The notes below the pieces were generated by a model that was not told where the DNA came from, made no database searches, and worked only from the letters and a program-made list of their open reading frames with translations. Positions 16,743-24,261 of a DNA stretch of 64,000 nt are shown in pieces. The DNA comes from an uncultured Candidatus Saccharibacteria bacterium (lineage in GTDB: Bacteria > Patescibacteriota > Saccharimonadia > Saccharimonadales > Saccharimonadaceae). The position numbers were made by a program, and so were the translations under genes. The DNA is taken from assembly GCA_937981355.1 (NCBI GenBank), contig CALJPD010000009.1:1-64000 (forward strand), given 5' to 3'. The stretch's first letter is position 1, and each line of letters starts with the position of its first letter.

Positions 16743-18125
16743 CTAGTCCACTTCGGTTAGTAATTCTTTTGGCGTTGACTGGGTAATTGGTCGAGAGGCC
16801 AAGAGCACCGCAATGATAATCACCACTAGTCCAGCACCCCATACCGCTAGCAGATCTGTCGGCTGCACACCAACCGTCACCTTTTCTAGCGTGCGTGATG
16901 ACGTCACCGAGTCAGCATCAGCCCCGAGTGATGCACCACCGAGCGAGCTGCTCGCTTGACGCGTGGCATTTTGTGCCGCCTGCGACACCACGTGGTCGCC
17001 CATTTGCTGGGCAATTAACCCTGCAGTAGCGTACGATGCACCGAAGCTCAGTACCGCAATCATCACCAGCTCAGCAATGTATTGCAACACAATCTTTGAC
17101 TGCGGCACGCCCGTCGCCAAGAGTACGCCCGCTTCACGCTTACGCTCGTTCATCCACAAGTGCAGCACCATACCGATCACTGCGATACTGACCAGCGCCG
17201 TTGCCCACAGCATACCGTCGATCAGGCCGTACACGCCGTTCACCGCACCCGTCACGCCAGCGAGCTCCTGACTATTCTTGTTGAGCTGGTACTTTTGCCA
17301 ATCAACTGGCAGTTTATGTGCTCGCGCCATCACCTCATCGAGCTGCTTGGTGCCTTTGGTAAAGAACGTAGCGTCCTGATAAATCTCATTGTGCGCTGTA
17401 TACGCGTTCAACTGGCGGGTCGTCGCGGTGTCAGTCAAGAACAAATTCTCAAACAACTCCACCTGATACGTCGCCTGCTTTGGGTTTGTGCCGCTAAATA
17501 TACCGACGATTTCTACTTCAACTTCGTCCTTGGATGGATGTTCATTGTCGGTATCGTATTGATTGGCTTTTAGCTTTATCTTACTGCCAAGCTTCAGGTT
17601 GTTAGCCTTGGCAAAAGCTTCGTGCACCAAAATCTTGTGTGAATCGTTCTTGGTGATGTGTCGGCCAGCAATGAGCTTGAGTGCGCCAGCTCGGAACTTG
17701 GTTTCAAGCTCAGATGTATTGACACCGATGATAGTCGCGGCGTTGCCAAACTGCTTGTCTTTCTCGACATCATAACCACTGCCACCGCTTGGCAGAGGCA
17801 CGAGTTTGGTATTGATGAAGTCAACCGTGGCATTCTGGCGTTTGACATAGTCCGTCACGCCCTCCAAATTCTTCACCGCGTCGATGTCTTTATTCGACAC
17901 CGTTCCTGAACCGCGCGCCGTTCCCGGATTGGTACGCGGATTATTACCCAGCGTGAAGCCAGCCTTAAGCGTTTTGTCTAGCGACTGTGCCGCCGCGTCG
18001 GTCGAATGCTTGATGGCAAATCCACTCAGCATAATCGTCGACATACACAGCAAAATCGCCAGCAAAATCAGCGTTTTGAGTTTTTTCCTGGTGATATACA
18101 ACCAGGCACGTTGTACAAATGACAT
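16743..18125 (-). CDS. FtsX-like ABC permease
   Basis: This is the first gene of the operon, 460 residues with the same topology as its partner: one N-terminal helix, a long outer domain and a C-terminal three-helix FtsX block (RKREAGVLLATGVPQSKIVL). Two such permeases with one ATPase resemble the pneumococcal Vex1-Vex2-Vex3 arrangement. It is leadered: TACACT at 18151-18156 (minus) and AAGGAG before ATG 18125. Tandem TGTGAA repeats overlap its -35 position, suggesting control by a response regulator. Confidence 0.9.
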   Translation of the reverse strand: MSFVQRAWLYITRKKLKTLILLAILLCMSTIMLSGFAIKHSTDAAAQSLDKTLKAGFTLGNNPRTNPGTARGSGTVSNKDIDAVKNLEGVTDYVKRQNATVDFINTKLVPLPSGGSGYDVEKDKQFGNAATIIGVNTSELETKFRAGALKLIAGRHITKNDSHKILVHEAFAKANNLKLGSKIKLKANQYDTDNEHPSKDEVEVEIVGIFSGTNPKQATYQVELFENLFLTDTATTRQLNAYTAHNEIYQDATFFTKGTKQLDEVMARAHKLPVDWQKYQLNKNSQELAGVTGAVNGVYGLIDGMLWATALVSIAVIGMVLHLWMNERKREAGVLLATGVPQSKIVLQYIAELVMIAVLSFGASYATAGLIAQQMGDHVVSQAAQNATRQASSSLGGASLGADADSVTSSRTLEKVTVGVQPTDLLAVWGAGLVVIIIAVLLASRPITQSTPKELLTEVD

Positions 18126-18150
18126 AGATCTCCTTTCTTGATTCTATGTC

Positions 18151-18182
18151 AGTGTAGCAGGCTCGTGTGAAGGGAATGTGAA
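18151..18182 (-). promoter_or_regulatory. Promoter of the ABC operon with tandem TGTGAA repeats
   Basis: On the plus strand TGTGAA occurs at 18166-18171 and again at 18177-18182, 11 bp apart. The minus-strand -10 (TACACT, 18156-18151) is placed so that the repeats cover the -35 zone. Direct repeats one helical turn apart over the -35 are the usual OmpR/PhoB-class activator layout. Similar TATGAA/TGTGAA repeats lie before the response-regulator gene at 23980. Confidence 0.4.
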
Positions 18183-18240
18183 ATGAGTGAGAGCTATAAT
18201 GAATTCGAGTACAAAACCAACATATACTGCATGCACCGCA

Positions 18241-18331
18241 TTTACAAAGTGCATACACTTTGTTATAATCACAGTATCACCATGGCCAGACAAGCCTAAG
18301 GTTTCGACCGACCGCTGTTTCTGGCCTTTTT
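18241..18331 (+). ncRNA. Candidate tiny operator-controlled transcript (promoter to terminator)
   Basis: A plus-strand promoter TTTACA (18241-18246), 17 bp, TATAAT (18264-18269) contains a perfect palindrome in its spacer (ACAAAGTG, CATA, CACTTTGT). About 15 nt after the -10 lies GGCCAGA (18284-18290), which pairs with TCTGGCC (18320-18326) and is followed by TTTTT (18327-18331), an intrinsic terminator. The predicted RNA is about 56 nt and overlaps the 3' end of the NYN gene on the other strand. It also holds a 5-codon frame (MARQA). No gene follows on the plus strand. Confidence 0.45.
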
Positions 18332-18829
18332 GTATGCTAGTTTGTCTCGAGCGTTACCAATAAGGTGAATGTATCCGCGGTATTTTCTGAGTAAGCTAGA
18401 GTATCGTTTATTTGGGCAGATGACTACGCGAAGCTTGTCATTTTGCTCCAAATAGTCTACTAAGCAGGCAAAATCTCCATCGCCAGAAACGATAACCGCC
18501 TTGTCGTATTCATGAAAACATTTGGCGGATGCGTAGAGGACTAGCTCAGCGTCAACATTCCCCTTGTATGTTTTCTTGCCGTCTTCACGGTATTCGACGG
18601 TCGGCTTAAAGACGAGCACATATCCCATCTCAAGCAGCCTTGTGTATAGCTGCTCATTACCCGGTACTAAACCGATAAATAAGTAGGCTTTTTCAACATG
18701 GTATTTATTCTTTAAATAGAGGCGGAATTTCTTAAAATCAAGTTCCCAACCCTGCGACCTAATGCCAAGATTGAGGTTTTGGCTGTCTATAAAGGCATAT
18801 ACTTTTGGAATCTTTTGTGTATGTTCCAT
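18296..18829 (-). CDS. NYN-domain (PIN-like) ribonuclease
   Basis: NYN/LabA-like DUF88 protein of 177 residues with the conserved acidic residues of a PIN-type metal nuclease: FIDSQNL (Asp15), KGNVDAELV (Asp), and VSGDGDFACLVDYL (two Asp). These predict RNA cleavage. The C-terminal tail is basic and may bind RNA. The start at 18829 has an extended -10 TGCTATACT 6 nt upstream, so the mRNA is probably leaderless. Its 3' end is crossed by a small antisense transcription unit. Confidence 0.88.
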   Translation of the reverse strand: MEHTQKIPKVYAFIDSQNLNLGIRSQGWELDFKKFRLYLKNKYHVEKAYLFIGLVPGNEQLYTRLLEMGYVLVFKPTVEYREDGKKTYKGNVDAELVLYASAKCFHEYDKAVIVSGDGDFACLVDYLEQNDKLRVVICPNKRYSSLLRKYRGYIHLIGNARDKLAYKKARNSGRSKP

Positions 18830-18908
18830 GGGTATAGTATAGCAAAGTCTTATTGACTCAACCTACTTCTTATATTATCCTACGCTTTAAACCTCTTTTA
18901 ATAGGATG

Positions 18909-18929
18909 AGGTCTACTTTGGGTAGACCT
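18909..18929. other. Perfect 8-bp hairpin between genes
   Basis: AGGTCTAC (18909-18916) and GTAGACCT (18922-18929) flank a 5-nt loop just after the stop of the DUF3850 gene (minus strand). No T-run follows, so it is not a standard terminator. It could stabilise the 3' end of that mRNA. Confidence 0.45.
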
Positions 18930-18938
18930 ACCGTCACA

Positions 18939-19211
18939 TTAACCAACCCGCTCGACAAGCGACATCACTTGATAGCCGTATTGATCAATGTCTTCTTGTT
19001 TCCAAAAATCAATCTCTTTTGTACGTAAAACTTCGCCGACTACGTGACGGACTTTGCGGCCGGTTGGCGTTCCGTCATAATTTACCTCAACCTGTTCCAG
19101 AATATCGCCGGGTTGGATGTCAAAATCAGCCACCCTCATATCAAATGTTTTCTCGCCCGCTCGAACTTTTTCAAATAAATCAGGGTAAGATTTTTTGGTA
19201 ATAATTTTCAT
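18939..19211 (-). CDS. DUF3850/ASCH-like RNA-binding domain protein
   Basis: This 90-residue single domain reads KKSYPDLFEKVRAGEKTFDM, then PGDILEQVEV and TGRKVRHVVGEVL. The order K.....F..v..G.K..e.R..D....GD.l...e matches DUF3850 of the ASCH/PUA-like fold, thought to bind RNA or modified nucleosides. TATAAT ends 7 nt before ATG 19211, giving a likely leaderless mRNA. It stands alone. Confidence 0.72.
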   Translation of the reverse strand: MKIITKKSYPDLFEKVRAGEKTFDMRVADFDIQPGDILEQVEVNYDGTPTGRKVRHVVGEVLRTKEIDFWKQEDIDQYGYQVMSLVERVG

Positions 19212-19319
19212 ATGTTTTATTATAAAGTTACTTAACTTAGTTCACAAGCTGATGATAAAGTTGTGCGGCTCACATTATCTTGATTCGTTATAGGGTTAGG
19301 TATTGATGCAGTGCTTTTA

Positions 19320-19625
19320 TTATCTCCCCCTCCGCGCCGCTATCGCAAACCACATAAAATAGTCCTCCAACGATTCGTCTTCCATACCAGCGAATAGTTC
19401 ACGGGCACGTAGGACTTCGCGAAGTTTTGGCGATTTTTGGCGGGCAAGCTGCTCGGCGGTGGCGTCTAATAAGTCCAAGCCGCGCTGCCAGGCACTGGTC
19501 ATCGCAGCCGTATCGCCGCGGCGCCGGGCGGCAAACGCTCGCCCGACCTCTGAGCCGATGTTGCCCATTTGCTCGAATATCGTTAAGCTCTGCCACTTTT
19601 GCCGATCAAAGATGTGTTCACTCAC
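19320..19625 (-). CDS. Small helical protein partner of DUF5674
   Basis: The GTG at 19625 overlaps the end of the DUF5674 gene by 8 nt and opens with SEHIFDRQKWQSLTIFEQMG, then NIGSEVGRAFAARRRGD. I recall proteins with a W..L...EQ..NIGSEV.R pattern in other CPR and deeply branching bacteria, often next to DUF5674, but no function is known to me. A longer frame from 19682 is rejected because it would overlap the neighbour by 65 nt. The product is about 101 residues, all helical. Confidence 0.72.
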   Translation of the reverse strand: MSEHIFDRQKWQSLTIFEQMGNIGSEVGRAFAARRRGDTAAMTSAWQRGLDLLDATAEQLARQKSPKLREVLRARELFAGMEDESLEDYFMWFAIAARRGR

Positions 19626-19959
19626 GGACGACTCCGGCGATGATATCGATAATTTGCTGCCGCGCCGCTGGGTCGAGCACATCGCGCGACGGATTGTTTT
19701 GTCGTGGACGAATGTTTATCATACTGTCAAACTCGATAAATTCATCGGTACCAAACTTATCCGGATGTAGGTTGATCCCCCATAGATCTGCTTGCTGCGA
19801 TCCGCGTTCTAACAAATACGCCTCGCCATCAGCATGCATATCCATGTCGATCGCCACAATTTTCTTAGCAACATCGACATCCGCTTTGACCATCGTCCCG
19901 TACATCCTCTCGGCCATCGAGCGAAGTTCGGCAAGGGTTATCATATCAATAATCTTCAT
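19618..19959 (-). CDS. DUF5674 protein
   Basis: This 113-residue domain matches the DUF5674 pattern: ITLAELRSMAERMYGTMVKA, DVAKKIVAIDMDMHADGEAY, LLERGSQQADLWGINL and EFDSMINIRPRQNN. The conserved HADGE and DLWG(I/L)N motifs suggest a ligand site, but the role is unknown. The extended -10 TGCTACAAT ends 6 nt before ATG 19959, so it is probably leaderless. The overlapping downstream gene is its likely partner, and the pair may work as a complex. Confidence 0.85.
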   Translation of the reverse strand: MKIIDMITLAELRSMAERMYGTMVKADVDVAKKIVAIDMDMHADGEAYLLERGSQQADLWGINLHPDKFGTDEFIEFDSMINIRPRQNNPSRDVLDPAARQQIIDIIAGVVRE

Positions 19960-20048
19960 AACTCAATTGTAGCACGAATGAACGAGATGGGGTTGTGTCT
20001 ACTATATCGCGATACACCTACTCAGCAATTGATAGCGTAAAATCCTTG

Positions 20049-20677
20049 TTAATAAGCCGTCAGGTTTAGCTTCCCGTCCACATACTCTCCCAAAAATACG
20101 TCACTATACGCCTTCAGCCCCTGCTTTTTCATTTCTTTCAGTAGCCACGTTTCGTCCTTGCCAATTACCTGTAGAATATCAGTCTGCAGCTGCCCGTCTG
20201 TTATTAATGGGAACTTTGGATTTTCTTCCCCTTCCTGTGTGATGATCAATTCACCATCTTGCTCCACGACGGCTCTTTTTACCTTTCTGTCGAATAGATA
20301 TTCTGCGTTCGCAATTTGAAGGATACGTCATGAGCACTCAAACCAACTTTCTTGCAATTTTCAATGTTGATTTTTCCATTATCAATAATAATTAATGCCT
20401 TGCCATCTATGAGCTGCTTTGCCCTCACATTATGCTGCTTGACCCATTTCAACGTCAGCACCAGGGCGCACCATATACACAAAATACCGATGTAGTCCAG
20501 TATTTGGATTTCATTGTTATAAATAACGCCGCCAATAATACCACCGAGCACGTAGTTCTGCACTTGATCACTAGCAGATGATGGCGACAAATTACCCTTG
20601 CCTGAAAGATTAATTATTATCGTCAGGGCAAAAAAGCCAATCAGCAATTTTATTGCCACTAGAATGAATCCATCCAT
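20049..20677 (-). pseudogene. DUF421 (YetF/YcaP-type) membrane protein, broken by a frameshift
   Basis: The 5' part (20677-20279) has three membrane helices and the family motif NLSGKGNLSPSSASDQVQNY, then the start of the cytoplasmic domain. It stops at TAA after ...YSTER. The rest of that domain continues in the -1 frame (KRAVVEQDGELII, later DETWLLKEMKKQGLKAYSDV) to 20049. Each half matches adjacent parts of one YetF-type protein, so a single-base change near 20283 has split the gene. The normal role is unknown. The start is leadered: TGCTATAAT about 50 nt upstream and GAGGAA before ATG 20677. Confidence 0.85.
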
Positions 20678-20868
20678 GATTTCCTCGTTACATGTTGAGC
20701 TTTGCTGATGTTATATCTATTAGATTATAGCACTTTTGCCACCGTTAGTTGGGCGTAATAATTACATTGTTACTCATGAGTCACTGTCAAGGTGAGCATT
20801 TTGTATTTTCCCCATAATGATAGACCAAGTATACTGGAAGAAGTGCTATCTAAGAGATTATTCATCAT

Positions 20869-21273
20869 ATGACAAGATCACGTATAACCGTCACTTTAGC
20901 ATACCCAGTTGAAAGAGTTTGGGATACGGTTACCAATCTTCATGACATTTGTTGGCGCAGTGATTTGCAGGCTATAAAAGTAATCGATGAGTCTACCTTT
21001 ATCGAGGTTACCACACAAGGAGTTGAGACTCATTTCAGGGTAACACATGTAGACCAATACAAATCGTGGGAATTTGATATAGAAAATGATGCCATTCAAG
21101 GCCATTGGACGGGCGTATTTTCGCAGCACGGTATGATGACGAACCTCGAATTCACCGAGGATATTATCGCAAAGAGATTTATTATCAAACCCTTTGTCTA
21201 CTTCTATCTATATCGACAGCAAAGGCGCTATATTCGAGACCTCAAGAATAAGCTAAGAAAGGAAAACAATTGA
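20869..21273 (+). CDS. SRPBCC/START-like ligand-binding protein
   Basis: The N terminus SRITVTLAYPVERVWDTVTN, followed by a W..D strand and later HWTGVFSQHGMMTNLEFTED and a long C-terminal helix, is the helix-grip fold of SRPBCC (polyketide cyclase/START) proteins. They enclose a hydrophobic ligand or act as stress chaperones. No specific residues allow a substrate call. The C-terminal helix is very basic. A GATTAT box ends 7 nt before ATG 20869. Confidence 0.75.
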   Translation: MTRSRITVTLAYPVERVWDTVTNLHDICWRSDLQAIKVIDESTFIEVTTQGVETHFRVTHVDQYKSWEFDIENDAIQGHWTGVFSQHGMMTNLEFTEDIIAKRFIIKPFVYFYLYRQQRRYIRDLKNKLRKENN

Positions 21274-21274
21274 G

Positions 21275-21304
21275 TTGACACGGTACTTCTAGGCAAGTCA
21301 TACT
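21275..21304 (+). promoter_or_regulatory. Promoter of the Nudix gene
   Basis: TTGACA (21275-21280), an 18-bp spacer and CATACT (21299-21304) lie just upstream of the Nudix gene, followed by a leader with AAGGAAGGAAA. This is a consensus -35 with a near-consensus -10. Confidence 0.6.
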
Positions 21305-21344
21305 TTATTGGGCAATTAACAAAAGGAAGGAAACGTCATTTTAT

Positions 21345-21938
21345 ATGGGTGTATACAAACAGCTATTTGATACCTACAGCAAGTATTATGATACCAGTGG
21401 TGAGGCGTTTACAACACTCAAGAAACAGCTCTCTAGACAAAGCGACAACCAAGTAATCGACCGCAAAAATTTCTTGGGACATTTTACTGCTTCGACATTT
21501 GTCGTTTCAAAAAGCACGTATCACGTTGCCCTTGTTCATCATAACTTCCTTGGAAAGTATCTCCAACCAGGTGGACATATTGACGAAAGTGATAGTTCCC
21601 CACTTGATGCTGCTCGGCGTGAGCTACAAGAGGAGACTGGTATTAATAGCGCACAGCTACTTTACCAATATGTCGATATACACAACAAATGCGTCCCATT
21701 TAATATTGGTGTGCAATATATACCCGAAAACCCAAAGAAGCAAGAGCAGGCACATTATCATTACGACCTACAGTATTTATTTTGGAGTGATGGCGACTTA
21801 GCTATCACGATCGACCAAAGAGAATCAAGTACATTTGCCTGGGTAGCATGGGATAGTTTTAAGGAGATGAACGATTTTACAGACATAGCCAAGAAGATAG
21901 AAGCCCTGGCTACAACACCTTTTATTACGAAGGTTTGA
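21345..21938 (+). CDS. Nudix hydrolase
   Basis: The Nudix box GGHIDESDSSPLDAARRELQ followed by EETGI is complete, with the metal-binding Glu residues. The N-terminal 50 residues (YKQLFDTYSKYYDTSGEAF) resemble the helical extension common in this phosphohydrolase subgroup. The substrate is not predictable. It has a leader with AAGGAAGGAAAC, placed rather far (13 nt) from ATG 21345. It ends 4 bp from the convergent histidine kinase stop. Confidence 0.88.
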   Translation: MGVYKQLFDTYSKYYDTSGEAFTTLKKQLSRQSDNQVIDRKNFLGHFTASTFVVSKSTYHVALVHHNFLGKYLQPGGHIDESDSSPLDAARRELQEETGINSAQLLYQYVDIHNKCVPFNIGVQYIPENPKKQEQAHYHYDLQYLFWSDGDLAITIDQRESSTFAWVAWDSFKEMNDFTDIAKKIEALATTPFITKV

Positions 21939-21942
21939 TGCT

Positions 21943-23331
21943 CTATGACGCGAGCTTTACCACAAACCGCATGCCCTGTCCGTGTGGTGCAAAGCTGTAG
22001 TCTAGACCCTTGGCGTCGAGCAGCATCTTTACGGTGTAGAGACCGATGCCGCTGCTGTCGGCGTGCTGCTTCGTGGTTGTATTACTCCGATAGAATGGGT
22101 CAAAGGCATGCTGGAGTTGCTGCGTAGTAAGTGGCTGACAGACATTTTCAATGGCTAGTTCATGCTCGTCACAGGTAATCGTTATCACGCTCCCAGCGTC
22201 GCTGTGGCGTACCGCATTTGATACCAGATTCGAGATGACGTGGCGCATCATGTCACGGTTAGCGTAGATGGTCACTGGCTGCGTGTTAACCGCGAAAGTC
22301 ATGCCAAGCGTTTTCGCCAGCAGTGTATAATCAGCAACCACCTCGGTAATCAGCTTATCGACCCTCAGCCGCTTCTCTTGACGCAAAGCCTGCTCGGCGA
22401 CACTGCCAGAACGCAGGACGTCATTCACCATTGCCGCCACACGGTCAACCTGCGCCACCGATTCCGCCAGGTACTGGTCGCGATTTTTATATTCGCCGAT
22501 GTTGAGTTGCATATTCTCAAGCATAATCCGGAGGGCCGCTAGTGGCGTCTTTAGCTCATGCGAGGCCGCGCGCAAAAACGCAATTTTTTCTTTTTCTAAC
22601 TGCGTGATCCGCTTATTTTCATGCTCTAGCGAGCGTATCGTCTGCCACAGATTTTGATAGAGTTCGTTAATATTTCGTCCCAGCACGCCAATTTCATCAC
22701 TGCTACGTACTGGATAGCGCGCGTCCTTTTCCAGCCGCTGCATGGTCGTAGTCACCGCCGCCATCTGGCGAATTGGTCGCGTCACAAAGCGGCTGTAGAT
22801 GTAGGAAAACAACAGTGCTACCAGTAGCGAGCCAAGCATGGTATACGGTAATACATGCAGCGTGGCGAGCTTGGCCTGAGTGACAGGCGCTACGTCGGCA
22901 AGTAGCTTGACCGCGATCATTTGGTTTTGGTTGTTCACCGCGCTGCCCTGTTGCAAAATGGCTGAGCGCGGATCGACCGTCTGCCTGTCAGCAATTTTTA
23001 CCACGCTGGTGTCAACCGATTTACCACTATCCGTCACGATATTGATAGACTCGAACCCTTGAAAATACTGGTCGTGCCCATCAATCGTCAGCGTGATATT
23101 AACGTTGTTCATGGTAGCAAACTCTTGGCTCAGGCGGCGTATGTCTTCGGTGGACTTGCCACGGAGTTTAGTTGTCAGCGCCGTGAGATTATCCGCCGCC
23201 TCGCGCTCTTTTTGTTGCAGATAAAATTGCGGCATCAAGGTGTAGACCAGCGCATGCACGAGGATGATCAGCGCTGCGAATAGGCCGATCGATACCAAAA
23301 ATGTTTTGGGAAATAATTTAAGCCGCTTCAT
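21943..23331 (-). CDS. Sensor histidine kinase
   Basis: This membrane kinase of 462 residues has helix 1 at about 9-33, an outer sensor region of about 120 residues, helix 2 at about 158-180, then HAMP (SRFVTRPIRQM). The HisKA domain carries phospho-acceptor His258 in RAASHELKTPL, and the HATPase has N (VISNLVSNAVRH), DPFYRS and the SGIGLYTVK G-box. The topology and the short outer loop resemble VncS/SaeS-type sensors of cell-envelope stress. It overlaps the regulator gene by 14 nt, so the two are co-translated. It is probably linked to the ABC operon at 14.8-18.1 kb by shared promoter repeats. Confidence 0.94.
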   Translation of the reverse strand: MKRLKLFPKTFLVSIGLFAALIILVHALVYTLMPQFYLQQKEREAADNLTALTTKLRGKSTEDIRRLSQEFATMNNVNITLTIDGHDQYFQGFESINIVTDSGKSVDTSVVKIADRQTVDPRSAILQQGSAVNNQNQMIAVKLLADVAPVTQAKLATLHVLPYTMLGSLLVALLFSYIYSRFVTRPIRQMAAVTTTMQRLEKDARYPVRSSDEIGVLGRNINELYQNLWQTIRSLEHENKRITQLEKEKIAFLRAASHELKTPLAALRIMLENMQLNIGEYKNRDQYLAESVAQVDRVAAMVNDVLRSGSVAEQALRQEKRLRVDKLITEVVADYTLLAKTLGMTFAVNTQPVTIYANRDMMRHVISNLVSNAVRHSDAGSVITITCDEHELAIENVCQPLTTQQLQHAFDPFYRSNTTTKQHADSSGIGLYTVKMLLDAKGLDYSFAPHGQGMRFVVKLAS

Positions 23332-23980
23332 AGCGATAACCCACTCCCTTTACCGTGACGATGCAATCGAGGTGCAATTTCTTGCGCAAGTTTTTGATGT
23401 AGACATCGATCACTCGATCAAATGGCACCTCATCATCGCGCCACAGCCGGTCGATAATAGCCTGCCGGCTCCAGACTATGTGTGGATTATCTACCAGCAG
23501 CTTGAGCAGTTGTACTTCCTTGGGCTTGAGGTGCGCATCAGTATTATCATAAAACCCTTGATAGGCCGCAAAATCCACCGATGCCAGACCGCGCCGCCAT
23601 AAGGTTATAGTGGGTTGCTGGCGGCGCAGCAGCGCCTTGATCCGCTTTTCCAAAATCACGAGCGAAAATGGCTTACTCATATAGTCATCTGCCAGCTCGT
23701 CAAAACTAGCGATCTGTGTCGGCTCATCATGTAGTGCTGTTAGCATGAGTACCGGCACGTCGCTCGCTTGGCGAATTCGGTGCAGCACCTCGATCCCGCT
23801 TATCCCTGGCAACATAATATCGAGGATAATAGCATCTGCCTCAGCAAATTGCTCCAGCGCTTCCTCGCCGCTGGCTACCGCTATCACCGTAAAGCCGCGC
23901 TGCGTGAGGAACTGCTCGGTACCAGCTCGGAGGGTTGGTTCGTCTTCAACGAGGAGAATATTCACTACTCGTCCACTCAT
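23318..23980 (-). CDS. OmpR/PhoB-family response regulator
   Basis: The receiver domain has the acidic pair in VEDEPTL, phospho-acceptor Asp54 in IILDIMLPG, the Thr/Ser switch in LMLTALHDE and Lys in MSKPFS. The C-terminal winged helix is typical (LKPKEVQLLKLLVDN, SRQAIIDRLW, VDVYIKNLRKKL, VKGVGYRYE). At 220 residues it is standard. The promoter TACAAT (24059-24054) has TATGAA/TGTGAA repeats over its -35, suggesting autoregulation. It shares the intergenic region with the divergent arginine leader. Confidence 0.95.
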   Translation of the reverse strand: MSGRVVNILLVEDEPTLRAGTEQFLTQRGFTVIAVASGEEALEQFAEADAIILDIMLPGISGIEVLHRIRQASDVPVLMLTALHDEPTQIASFDELADDYMSKPFSLVILEKRIKALLRRQQPTITLWRRGLASVDFAAYQGFYDNTDAHLKPKEVQLLKLLVDNPHIVWSRQAIIDRLWRDDEVPFDRVIDVYIKNLRKKLHLDCIVTVKGVGYRYEAA

Positions 23981-24064
23981 ACGTCCATACTAGGCGCTTC
24001 TTTGTTATATTGCTGCACGATTTTATCCCCTCGTCATACCAATGTATATGACTATTGTAGCGCA

Positions 24065-24092
24065 TCACAATTTTATATGAAAAGTATTGTGA
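24065..24092. promoter_or_regulatory. Inverted repeat between divergent promoters
   Basis: TCACAAT (24065-24071) and ATTGTGA (24086-24092) are perfect inverted arms 14 nt apart. The left arm lies between the -10 and -35 of the response-regulator promoter, and the right arm contains the -35 (TTGTGA) of the arginine leader promoter. A protein bound here would touch both. The arms also form part of TATGAA/TGTGAA direct repeats (76-81, 88-93). Confidence 0.45.
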
Positions 24093-24116
24093 AAAATATG
24101 CGCGGTGTGCTATGGT
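24087..24116 (+). promoter_or_regulatory. Promoter of the arginine leader
   Basis: TTGTGA (24087-24092), an 18-bp spacer and the extended -10 TGCTATGGT (hexamer 24111-24116). The leader-peptide ATG begins 6 nt after the hexamer, so transcription probably starts at or next to the ATG. Confidence 0.6.
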
Positions 24117-24122
24117 GTTAGT

Positions 24123-24185
24123 ATGACATATCGACACAACATCGTTATCGTTGCTCGTCGTCGCCGCTCTGATTCAGAGGGCTAA
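24123..24185 (+). CDS. Arginine-rich leader peptide of argGH
   Basis: A 20-codon frame encodes MTYRHNIVIVARRRRSDSEG. Five codons are Arg, four of them in a row (CGT CGT CGC CGC, 24156-24167), about 60 nt before a terminator and 138 nt before argG. A run of the codons for the pathway's own product is the hallmark of ribosome-mediated attenuation. Start and promoter geometry imply a leaderless mRNA, so the first ribosome loads directly at the 5' end. The stop TAA (24183-24185) lies on the downstream arm of the first hairpin, as the mechanism requires. Confidence 0.78.
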   Translation: MTYRHNIVIVARRRRSDSEG

Positions 24186-24240
24186 TTAGTCGTATAGTAT
24201 AAAACCAACGAAAGAGCCCTCATCCGAGCGGCTCTTTTTA
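24163..24240 (+). promoter_or_regulatory. Transcription attenuator with alternative hairpins
   Basis: Three mutually exclusive pairings are visible. The 1:2 protector: GCC-CTCT (24163-24170, one bulge) with AGAGGGC (24176-24182). The 2:3 antiterminator: GAGGGCT (24177-24183) with AGCCCTC (24215-24221), 7 bp. The 3:4 terminator: AAAGAGCC (24211-24218) with GGCTCTTT (24230-24237), reinforced by inner CTC/GAG and followed by TTTTT. A ribosome stalled at the Arg codons would hide arm 1, free arm 2 and allow readthrough. A ribosome that reaches the stop would cover arm 2 and let the terminator form. Confidence 0.8.
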
Positions 24241-24261
24241 ATTATTATAGAAAGGAAGGAT

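Noticed and set aside
20270..20300. Programmed -1 frameshifting in the DUF421 gene
   Set aside because: The shift is -1, but no standard X_XXY_YYZ slippery heptamer precedes the stop and no strong downstream structure was seen. A mutation is simpler.
24065..24092. The inverted repeat as an ArgR (ARG) box
   Set aside because: TCACAAT/ATTGTGA does not match the ARG-box pattern and the arm spacing is wrong; a two-component or other regulator fits better.
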